DNA of 5,102 nucleotides from Candidatus Arcanibacter lacustris. GTDB taxonomy: Bacteria; Pseudomonadota; Alphaproteobacteria; Rickettsiales; Arcanibacteraceae. Every line of letters starts with the position of its first letter. Position 1 is the first letter of the stretch. The notes beneath the pieces are model-generated. The model searched no databases. It was not told the origin of the DNA and worked only from the letters and a program-made list of their open reading frames with translations. The stretch lies in assembly GCA_000970895.1 (NCBI GenBank), contig JYHA01000125.1, positions 1-5,102 on the forward strand, written 5' to 3'. The position numbers and the translations under genes were made by a program. Below, piece by piece: positions 1-4,971 of the stretch.

Positions 1-668
1 CAGTAATTTCAGTAGATACAAAAAAGAAAGAACTTATTGGTCAATATAAAAATTCAGGTAAAACCTATAGAACAAAAGGTGATCCCGAAAAAGTAAAAAC
101 CTATGATTTTGTAGATGAAAAGTTAGGGCGTGCCAATCCTTACGGGGTATATGATATAGCTAATAATATTGGATGGGTCAGTGTAGGTACGGATCATGAT
201 ACTTCGGCTTTTGCAGTAGATACAATCCGCAAATGGTGGAACAGCATGGGAAAAGAGCGATACCCAAATGCAACGGAACTTATGATTACAGCTGATGGAG
301 GGGGTAGCAATGGAAGTAGGGTTAGATTATGGAAGATAGAATTGCAAAAATTTGCTAATGAAATTGGTATACCAATACATATCTCACACTTTCCTCCTGG
401 TACTAGTAAATGGAACAAGATAGAACATAAGATGTTTTGTTACATTAGTATGAACTGGCGCGGGAAACCATTGATAAGCCATGAGGTTATAGTAAATCTC
501 ATCGCTAATACCAGAACAAGGAGCGGACTTAAAATTGAAGCAGACATTAATACAAATATATATCCAACAGGTATTAAAATTAGTGATGAAGAATTTAGTT
601 CAATAAATATTATACGTAATGAATTTCATGGAGAATGGAATTATATTATTAAGCCAATTTCACCATAG
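1..668 (+). CDS. ISAzo13-family transposase, 3' part (5' end outside window)
   Basis: DDE transposase that would cut and join the ends of its own insertion sequence. The reading frame is already open at the window edge (first whole codon at base 3) and runs 221 codons to the TAG at 666-668. The ATG at 246 is internal, since typical family sequence continues upstream of it. Landmarks of the ISAzo13/DDE_Tnp_ISAZ013 family are seen in order: ISVDTKKKE (first catalytic Asp, bases 15-17), PYGVYDIANNIGWVSVG, DHDTSAFAVDTIRKWW, ITADGGGSNGSRVRLWK (second Asp, 294-296), HFPPGTSKWNKIEH (catalytic Glu, 423-425), NWRGKPLISHEVIVNLIA and a closing FHGEWNYII. All three acidic residues are present, and the visible C-terminal part has no stop or frameshift, so the enzyme could be active if the missing N-terminal part is intact. 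The family assignment is by recognition of motifs, not by a search. Confidence 0.93.
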   Translation, partial: VISVDTKKKELIGQYKNSGKTYRTKGDPEKVKTYDFVDEKLGRANPYGVYDIANNIGWVSVGTDHDTSAFAVDTIRKWWNSMGKERYPNATELMITADGGGSNGSRVRLWKIELQKFANEIGIPIHISHFPPGTSKWNKIEHKMFCYISMNWRGKPLISHEVIVNLIANTRTRSGLKIEADINTNIYPTGIKISDEEFSSINIIRNEFHGEWNYIIKPISP

Positions 669-696
669 TTTGTAAGAGTTATTTTTTGACAGCTCC
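1..696 (+). mobile_element. ISAzo13-like insertion sequence, right portion; right end estimated
   Basis: The transposase gene at 1-668 implies an insertion sequence whose left end lies outside the window. The right end is placed near 696, where the T-rich stretch after the stop codon gives way to TGACAGCTCC at 687-696; that is a plausible IS terminus close behind the stop codon. The boundary is inference. The left terminal repeat and the target-site duplication cannot be seen, so it could be tens of bases off. Confidence 0.45.
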
Positions 697-863
697 ATAA
701 GCAATAATCAAGTAGATTTTTAGTTTTGACAACTTAATTTGAGTAATAAGAGAGTCACGTCCTAATTTTGATAAAATCTTGATTTCTTATACAAGCTTAC
801 TAAAAATTACACCATTTCCTATGCAAAAAAAGATATTTTGAAATATTACACCAAAATCTGGCG

Positions 864-894
864 ATAAAAATTATTGGAACTAGCAACGACTAGT
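864..894 (+). repeat. Left arm of a ~30-bp inverted repeat flanking the split gene
   Basis: This stretch matches the reverse complement of 5047-5076. The innermost 21 bases are identical, and the whole arm aligns with a single one-base gap in the T/A-rich outer part. The arm also forms its own hairpin, GAACTAG-CAACGA-CTAGTTC (877-896), with a perfect 7-bp stem and a 6-nt loop. The two arms lie about 4.2 kb apart and bracket only the frameshifted 1233-4971 gene. It could be the terminal inverted repeat of a non-autonomous element, or one of two copies of a dispersed palindromic repeat. Confidence 0.8.
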
Positions 895-1001
895 TCAGTA
901 ATTTATTATATTTGTTGTTTTACTCGGATCGCAAGAAAAACGAACGCTTTACTTAATTTTTGTTTTTTGCAAAATATCGGACAAAAAGTCATAATAAAAT
1001 T

Positions 1002-1067
1002 CTATTTGCAAATAACAAAGCAAGTTTTATGTTGCTATTTATCTTTTATTGCAAATAGGCTTTTTTT
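1002..1067 (+). terminator. Hairpin with T-run, possible weak intrinsic terminator
   Basis: CTATTTGCAA (1002-1011) pairs perfectly with TTGCAAATAG (1049-1058), followed at once by GC and seven T (1061-1067). A smaller stem, AGCAA/TTGCT, lies inside the 37-nt loop. The layout resembles a rightward intrinsic terminator, but the stem is AT-rich and the loop long. Part of the match arises because ATTTGCAAAT is itself palindromic. No gene lies close upstream to need it. Confidence 0.25.
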
Positions 1068-1166
1068 AACAAAAGATACAAGCCACTAAAATTAAAAACT
1101 ACTTTTTGACATTCAGACTAAAAAATCAAGCAAAATATTAAAGTTAATTTATTATTTAATTTGGTA

Positions 1167-1198
1167 TTGACATTTATCTACAAGAATGTTAATTTATT
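1167..1198 (+). promoter_or_regulatory. Candidate sigma-70 promoter for the split OPR/RAP-ankyrin gene
   Basis: A perfect TTGACA (-35) lies at 1167-1172. At the usual 16-17 base spacing the -10 position falls on TTAATT/TAATTT (1189-1195), which matches the consensus only partly. Transcription would begin near 1200, leaving a leader of about 30 bases. The 11-mer GTTAATTTATT occurs at 1143-1153 and again across the -10 region at 1188-1198, a spacing of 45 bases, which could reflect an operator or simply the AT bias. Confidence 0.4.
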
Positions 1199-1216
1199 TT
1201 AATAAATATTAACATT
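1185..1216. promoter_or_regulatory. AT-rich palindrome between promoter and start codon (possible operator)
   Basis: AATGTTAAT (1185-1193) and ATTAACATT (1208-1216) are perfect reverse complements separated by 14 bases, with TTAT/ATAA able to pair inside the loop. The palindrome overlaps the predicted -10 region and ends 16 bases before the ATG at 1233. It could be a repressor site or a leader hairpin affecting translation start. It is too AT-rich to exclude chance entirely. Confidence 0.4.
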
Positions 1217-1232
1217 AAAATTATAAAAAATT

Positions 1233-3488
1233 ATGAAACGTATATTATCATTAAATATAGAGGATATTGAAAGATGGCTTTCTGAAACCTCGAAGACATT
1301 AGAAAATTCTTCTTCAGAAGAGTTAGTTCAGATATTTCAAGAAATATCACACTTAAAAATATTTGACAATAATTTTGTTAAAAATTTGCAAGACAAAATT
1401 TTAGACAAATTGCCTCAATTTTCTTCTGTAGATTTCTCCAAAATACTTACGAGTCTTGTCTATGTAAATCTTTATATGAGAAATGAGAAAAATTTAAATT
1501 TTGTAAGAGATATTGTTAATAAGGCAAAGACACAAAGCGTAGATGATCCTCATGTGCTTGCAAATCTTATTTGGTCTTTATCTAAGCTTGGTTTTCGTGA
1601 CGAAGATTTTTTTAACTCATGGGTAGATCAAATAAGACCTATTATCGATTCTTTTGATAATGTAGATTTAACCAAGTCTATTCAAGGAATGGCGAGTTTA
1701 AGATTTTTCAATAATGATTTGATTGAAAGCTGGATAAGTAGAGCAGATAATCAAATAGGGTCTTTTGATCAAAAATCATTAATAATCAGTAGTTTTTACT
1801 TAACTATGATTTGCATTAATAACGATTTGCCAAGAGACTCCAATATTGCTAATTTTGTTCGTATATTAAGTAGTAAAATTGAAATTGATTTAGTTGATGA
1901 TTTATTTTTAAAGCATCAACTTGTACAAATTCATTTATCTGGCTTGATTAATATAGAAGGAAAATTTACTGAATTCAAGGAGCAAATACAAAATAGCAAT
2001 GATGTTACAATTAGTAGAATTCAAAACAAAGTAACCGGATTTATTACATCAAAACACCCTACTTTTAATGTAATTGTAGAATGTTCTAATTCTATTGCTT
2101 CTAGCACCGATATAAAAGTTACAAGACCTAAAGTGAGAGATGATATTTATATTGAAATAGATGGCCCTGATCATTATTATTTTAATGAAGATTTAATAAA
2201 TGGTGCTACTGAATTTAGAAATAAATTATATGCGCTTCATAATATAGATTTATTTATTATTTCGTATAAAGATATTGATAATTATCAGTATAATGCCCCT
2301 CTTCTGGAAAAGCTCAATACATATCCAGATGGTTATGATTTTGCGTCTCAAGAAAAAACAAAATCAGAGCCCACAGCAATGGCAATAGAATCTAAAAAGC
2401 CAAAAGCCAAAAGCCAAAAACAAAAACAGAAATCACAAAAGAAATCTCATGCACCTTCTTCAAAAGTAGAAGTCGATGATTTTGATCAAATTATTAAAGA
2501 AAATTGCGAAGTTCTTGCTGGTGATGTTTTGACTACAAAATATAATAATAATATAAAGTTAGTTAAGTCAGTATATAATGTTCAATCTAAAGCACAAAAT
2601 CCAATATCAATATTGTCTTCCGCTATTGAAAAAGGTGATGAAGAAGCAATACAAATAATATTAAATCATTATAGCGAACGCTTAACAAATGAACTTCTCA
2701 ATCAATATTTCGAGCAATCTTTATCTAAAATTTCGCATTATCAAAATGATATAGAATATCTGAAAATAGCTAAGTTAATTTTAGATACCAATCAGGTGAT
2801 AATTGAAAATAAAGTATCATGCATGAAGGGGCTTATTTTTGCTGCCGCTCAAGATGATGTTGAAATTTTTAGTAAATTCTTATCTTTATTTCCAGACAAT
2901 GGTAGTAAAATGCAATTAATGGAATATTTTTTCGTTAATTCTGGTGTTTTTAATAATGTAGAAATTGCTGCATTTCTATTGAATCATGGGGTTGATATTA
3001 ATGCTTTTTTAACTCGAGAATCAATAGAGATGTTGTTTGCAATAGCAAATAACGGAGTAATGCATAATGGGAATAAAATTTTAAATAACAGGGCGAGCGA
3101 TGTTATAAATAAATTGACTCAAACAATGATTTCCAATAACGCAAATATTAAGGATGTATTGCAAGGATCAGTATTGGGAGGGATGGACTATTTGCATGAG
3201 AATAGGGGAGTAACTGCATTTCATATGTCATGTTATGAAAATGTACAAACTAAAGCAATTCGTGAATTTCTTTTAGAGCAAGGAATAAATACCAATACTA
3301 TGAACGGTGCTTCTTTTACGCCTTTATTTACCGCCCTTACAAGAAATAATCAAGATCTTGCTTTAAAAAATTTTAGATCTCAATCCAAACCTAGATTTGA
3401 AAATATCAAAATATATTACCGCTCTTCATATTGCTTCTTTTTATGGGTTGAGCGATGTAGTAAAAAAAATAATAGCAAATGGAGCTGA
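1233..3488 (+). CDS. OPR repeat, RAP domain and ankyrin-repeat protein, N-terminal frame of split gene
   Basis: Frame of 751 codons. An in-frame TAA at 1224-1226 makes the ATG at 1233 the first usable start; there is no clear Shine-Dalgarno sequence. Residues 26-216 form about five helical repeats of 37-40 residues (starting at 26, 64, 102, 142 and 179), the third containing VLANLIWSLSKLGF, as in octotricopeptide (OPR) repeats. Residues 278-361 are a RAP domain: IEIDGPDHY (307-315), then GATEFRNKLYALHNIDLFII and a C-terminal LLEKLN. Residues 373-411 are a Lys/Gln/Ser linker. From about 456 onward come degenerate ankyrin units, such as NVEIAAFLLNHGVDINA (575-591) and GVTAFHMSCYENVQ (659-672). 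Residues after about 712 (ending in CFFLWVERCSKKNNSKWS) are out-of-frame read-through past the frameshift and not real protein. OPR and RAP modules bind RNA in algal and apicomplexan organelles. Here a secreted, RNA-binding host-interaction role is inferred; no signal peptide is seen. Confidence 0.85.
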   Translation: MKRILSLNIEDIERWLSETSKTLENSSSEELVQIFQEISHLKIFDNNFVKNLQDKILDKLPQFSSVDFSKILTSLVYVNLYMRNEKNLNFVRDIVNKAKTQSVDDPHVLANLIWSLSKLGFRDEDFFNSWVDQIRPIIDSFDNVDLTKSIQGMASLRFFNNDLIESWISRADNQIGSFDQKSLIISSFYLTMICINNDLPRDSNIANFVRILSSKIEIDLVDDLFLKHQLVQIHLSGLINIEGKFTEFKEQIQNSNDVTISRIQNKVTGFITSKHPTFNVIVECSNSIASSTDIKVTRPKVRDDIYIEIDGPDHYYFNEDLINGATEFRNKLYALHNIDLFIISYKDIDNYQYNAPLLEKLNTYPDGYDFASQEKTKSEPTAMAIESKKPKAKSQKQKQKSQKKSHAPSSKVEVDDFDQIIKENCEVLAGDVLTTKYNNNIKLVKSVYNVQSKAQNPISILSSAIEKGDEEAIQIILNHYSERLTNELLNQYFEQSLSKISHYQNDIEYLKIAKLILDTNQVIIENKVSCMKGLIFAAAQDDVEIFSKFLSLFPDNGSKMQLMEYFFVNSGVFNNVEIAAFLLNHGVDINAFLTRESIEMLFAIANNGVMHNGNKILNNRASDVINKLTQTMISNNANIKDVLQGSVLGGMDYLHENRGVTAFHMSCYENVQTKAIREFLLEQGINTNTMNGASFTPLFTALTRNNQDLALKNFRSQSKPRFENIKIYYRSSYCFFLWVERCSKKNNSKWS
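1308..1880 (+). other. OPR-like helical repeat array (protein residues 26-216)
   Basis: Five consecutive units of 38, 38, 40, 37 and about 38 residues can be laid out by eye. Each opens with an acidic/Ser turn (SSSEEL, SSVDF, VDDPHVLANL, DNVDLTKSI, DQKSLI), followed by a hydrophobic helix, a short break near F/L-x-N/D and a second helix. Unit length and the LANLIWSLSKLGF core fit octotricopeptide repeats, in which each unit is thought to contact one nucleotide. Five units is a short array. TPR-like or FASTK-like helical repeats are the alternatives. Confidence 0.65.
2064..2315 (+). other. RAP domain (protein residues 278-361)
   Basis: The core IEIDGPDHYYF, with Asp310 encoded at 2160-2162, corresponds to the family hallmark V-E-V-D-G-P-x-H-F. 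It is followed by the expected G-A-T-x-x-[KR] helix and a hydrophobic strand (DLFIISYKDI). RAP domains have been predicted to resemble restriction-endonuclease folds. Acidic residues D293, E308 and D310 are present, but no E-x-K catalytic pattern is evident, so binding rather than cleavage is the safer reading. Confidence 0.78.
2349..2465 (+). other. Lysine-rich linker with heptamer tandem repeat
   Basis: Residues 373-411 are dominated by Lys, Gln and Ser (ESKKPKAKSQKQKQKSQKK), separating the RAP half from the ankyrin half. The DNA holds three perfect AAAAGCC copies at 2395-2415, followed by A/C-rich variants. A copy gain or loss would shift the frame, as seven is not a multiple of three. The basic segment could act as a nuclear localisation signal in a host cell or as added RNA-binding surface; both are inference. 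Confidence 0.6.
3365..3370 (+). other. Frameshift site in A6 homopolymer
   Basis: In the upstream frame the codons read GCT TTA AAA AAT TTT. With one A fewer they read GCT TTA AAA ATT TTA GAT, leading straight into the downstream ankyrin frame. The shift is +1 for a ribosome, or loss of one A for RNA polymerase or the sequencer. The preceding in-frame signal of the downstream frame is blocked by a TAA at 3364-3366, so the crossing must lie between about 3365 and 3399. The nearby A8 run at about 3462-3469 is in the correct frame. Confidence 0.8.
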
Positions 3489-4971
3489 TTTAAATGCTCT
3501 AATAGATCAAGATGACAAGATAGTAACTCAAATTCAAGATGGTAATAAGTATGGTATTTCGTTGAATCAAGGAGAAACGCCATTATGTACTGCCTTAAGG
3601 GCTCAACATTGGGGCGTAGCAAAAGCTTTGATTGAAGGAGGTGCTAATTTAGATATCGTAGGTATCAAAGCGGGTAATAAAGATTACACCCCTCTTGCAT
3701 ATTGCATTATTTTTTATCCAGAGCTTGTTGAGACTTTGTTAAAAAAAGGAGCTGATACAAATATGAAGTTTTCAGACAATCATTATCCCATTATGGTTGC
3801 TGCTGAGCTTTCTAATATAGGTACCCTACTTAAAAATAAAGGTAGCGAAGATGAATCCACAGTTAGGGAAAGATTTAATAAATTTACATCATATAAAATA
3901 TTTGAGAAATTAATTTTACATGGAGCGGATATTAATGTAGTGGATAATCAAGGAGACTACCTTGATTCTTACTTGCAGGACAATGGAATAATTAGCAAAT
4001 ATTATAAGATATATTTAGCTATTAAAGAGAGTGGCAATTTAGATGTGGCAAAATCTAACGGATTATTGATATCGAATGCAGAAAATAGCGATATAAATCT
4101 TGCCGATGGATTAAATATGGTGTTTGATTCTGGGAAAATTACAGTGTTTTGTGATCAATCTAAATGTAAAAATATAGATTCTTTGAATGAAGAGATTCGG
4201 CCGCTTCTTTTGTTAGGTCAAAATCCAGCAGAGTCAAATTCTCGCAATTTAATCGCTGAGGAAGAAAATGTTAATCTAAATACAGAAAATAATAATGCAG
4301 ATTCTTTGTTGAATGCAAAGATTCAACCGCTTTTTTTGTTGTATCAATATCCAGAAGAGTCAAATTCTCGCAATTTAATCGCTAGTGGAGAAAATAGCAA
4401 TGCAAATGCAGAAAATATCAATGTTGATTTAGATAAGAAAATTATTATTGATAATCTTGTTGCTCATTTTGCGTCGCTAACTCTTGTGCCAGCGATTCGT
4501 TGCCTTACAGATACGGTAAATGGTAAAAATGATAATATACAAAATTGTGTCAATTATTATCCAAAATTTGCTAGCGAATATGGAGAAGTATTAGCGAGGG
4601 GAATGTATTCTACTGCCATTTTTGCTGCTAGTAATTTTTATGGGCTGAATTTAATTAATTCGATGATTGCCAGTAAGTCTATATCTGACTTTACTATCTT
4701 GGCAATTAAAGGTGATAAATTTGAGACTGGTAGTTATGAAAAATATTCAATTGAAATGTTGGAATATCTAGCCACATCACTTACTGTTGTAACATATGAC
4801 ATTAAATTAGACGCATACCACATGGCATTAAGGCAAATATCTCCTCCTTTAATTGATTTAGGTTCTAGTGTTATATATAGATGCGCAACCAAAATAGGAG
4901 ATGTAATATATTTGACTGGAGAACTGGGGCTTGGTGATTTTTTGGATTTGTTAAATATTAATCATCCTTGA
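3397..4971 (+). CDS. Ankyrin-repeat protein, C-terminal frame of split gene
   Basis: Frame of 524 codons; the nominal start is TTG at 3397, with no ribosome site, and falls in the middle of an ankyrin unit. It is therefore best read as the downstream part of the gene starting at 1233, overlapping that frame by 92 bases. Ankyrin units: ITALHIASFYGLSDVVKKII with NGADLNA (7-34), ETPLCTALRAQHWGVAKALI with EGGANLDIV (60-88), YTPLAYCIIFYPELVETLLK with KGADTN (97-122) and KLILHGADINVVDNQGD (171-187). Residues 261-343 are a 41/42-residue tandem duplication. Residues 344-524 form a mostly hydrophobic, helix-rich domain I do not recognise. The gene ends with TGA then TAA (4969-4974). Ankyrin repeats bind proteins; in intracellular bacteria such proteins are often type IV or type I secreted effectors, but no secretion signal can be proven here. 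Confidence 0.8.
   Translation: MKISKYITALHIASFYGLSDVVKKIIANGADLNALIDQDDKIVTQIQDGNKYGISLNQGETPLCTALRAQHWGVAKALIEGGANLDIVGIKAGNKDYTPLAYCIIFYPELVETLLKKGADTNMKFSDNHYPIMVAAELSNIGTLLKNKGSEDESTVRERFNKFTSYKIFEKLILHGADINVVDNQGDYLDSYLQDNGIISKYYKIYLAIKESGNLDVAKSNGLLISNAENSDINLADGLNMVFDSGKITVFCDQSKCKNIDSLNEEIRPLLLLGQNPAESNSRNLIAEEENVNLNTENNNADSLLNAKIQPLFLLYQYPEESNSRNLIASGENSNANAENINVDLDKKIIIDNLVAHFASLTLVPAIRCLTDTVNGKNDNIQNCVNYYPKFASEYGEVLARGMYSTAIFAASNFYGLNLINSMIASKSISDFTILAIKGDKFETGSYEKYSIEMLEYLATSLTVVTYDIKLDAYHMALRQISPPLIDLGSSVIYRCATKIGDVIYLTGELGLGDFLDLLNINHP
4177..4425 (+). repeat. Two-copy tandem duplication inside the ankyrin gene
   Basis: Unit 1 spans 4177-4299 (123 bp, 41 codons) and unit 2 spans 4300-4425 (126 bp, 42 codons). 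Both begin GATTCTTTG and encode DSL..I.PL.LL.Q.P.ESNSRNLIA..EN. A 27-base block is identical in both (4231-4257 and 4357-4383, encoding ESNSRNLIA), while the flanks have diverged and one codon has been gained. The Asn/Glu-rich tail of each unit looks like a flexible spacer between the ankyrin region and the C-terminal domain. Confidence 0.85.
4426..4968 (+). other. Unassigned C-terminal domain (about 181 residues)
   Basis: Starting at DLDKKIIIDNLVAHF, the domain has hydrophobic helix-like stretches around YSTAIFAASNFYGLNLINSM and IEMLEYLATSLTVVTYDIKL, the motif ISDFTILAIKGDKF, and ends GELGLGDFLDLLNINHP. No ankyrin spacing is present. None of the stretches is long or uniformly hydrophobic enough to call a membrane segment with confidence. 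I recognise no catalytic motif. Confidence 0.5.

Larger units (their letters stand above)
669..1166. other. Gene-free AT-rich spacer between IS and the split OPR/RAP-ankyrin gene
   Basis: I see no credible gene here on either strand. Open frames are short (at most 71 codons, at 874-1089), compositionally erratic and without recognisable motifs. A minus-strand frame at 679-780 (ending K-L-K-I-Y-L-I-I-A-Y then into the IS end) could be decayed coding sequence, but it is too short to call. The stretch holds the left arm of the inverted repeat (864-894) and a hairpin (1002-1067). TTGACA-like boxes at 686 and 726 lack a well-spaced -10 box. Confidence 0.6.
1233..4971 (+). pseudogene. Full extent of frameshifted OPR/RAP-ankyrin repeat protein (1245 residues when restored)
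   Basis: The two overlapping frames 1233-3488 and 3397-4971 are parts of one gene. Dropping one A from the A6 run at 3365-3370 joins Ala-Leu-Lys of the first frame to Ile-Leu-Asp-Leu-Asn-Pro-Asn-Leu-Asp of the second. This rebuilds a normal ankyrin unit (NPNLDLKISKYITALHIAS) across the junction and gives 1246 codons with the stop. Restored order: OPR-like repeats (26-216), RAP domain (about 278-361), Lys-rich linker (about 373-411), ankyrin region (about 456-905), a tandem duplication (about 982-1064) and an unassigned C-terminal domain. No other frameshift or stop is seen in 3.7 kb, so the break is recent, tolerated by slippage, or a sequencing or assembly error. Scored as a pseudogene only because the frame is broken as given. 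Confidence 0.65.

Noticed and set aside
194..418. 74-codon minus-strand frame
   Set aside because: It lies wholly inside the transposase gene, in a region whose plus-strand translation shows strong family motifs; it is a shadow.
679..790. Minus-strand frame reading ILSKLGRDSLITQIKLSKLK and ending at the IS boundary
   Set aside because: Only about 36 codons, no start, no recognised family, and the last codons fall in the presumed IS end. Possibly decayed coding DNA, but not supportable.
874..1089. 71-codon plus-strand frame beginning inside the left repeat arm
   Set aside because: Starts from a TTG in the repeat, has no ribosome site, an odd Cys/Phe/Ile-rich composition and no motif; it spans the hairpin at 1002-1067. 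Most likely chance in AT-rich DNA.
1106..1134. TTGACA at 1106-1111 as a second promoter
   Set aside because: No acceptable -10 box at 15-19 base spacing; the box at 1167 is closer to the gene and better placed.
3397..3399. TTG as the true start of an independent ankyrin gene
   Set aside because: No Shine-Dalgarno or promoter, it lies inside an ankyrin unit, and a one-base correction joins it smoothly to the upstream frame.
3416..3622. 68-codon minus-strand frame
   Set aside because: Opposite the ankyrin-coding frame, with Leu/His-rich shadow composition; no independent support.
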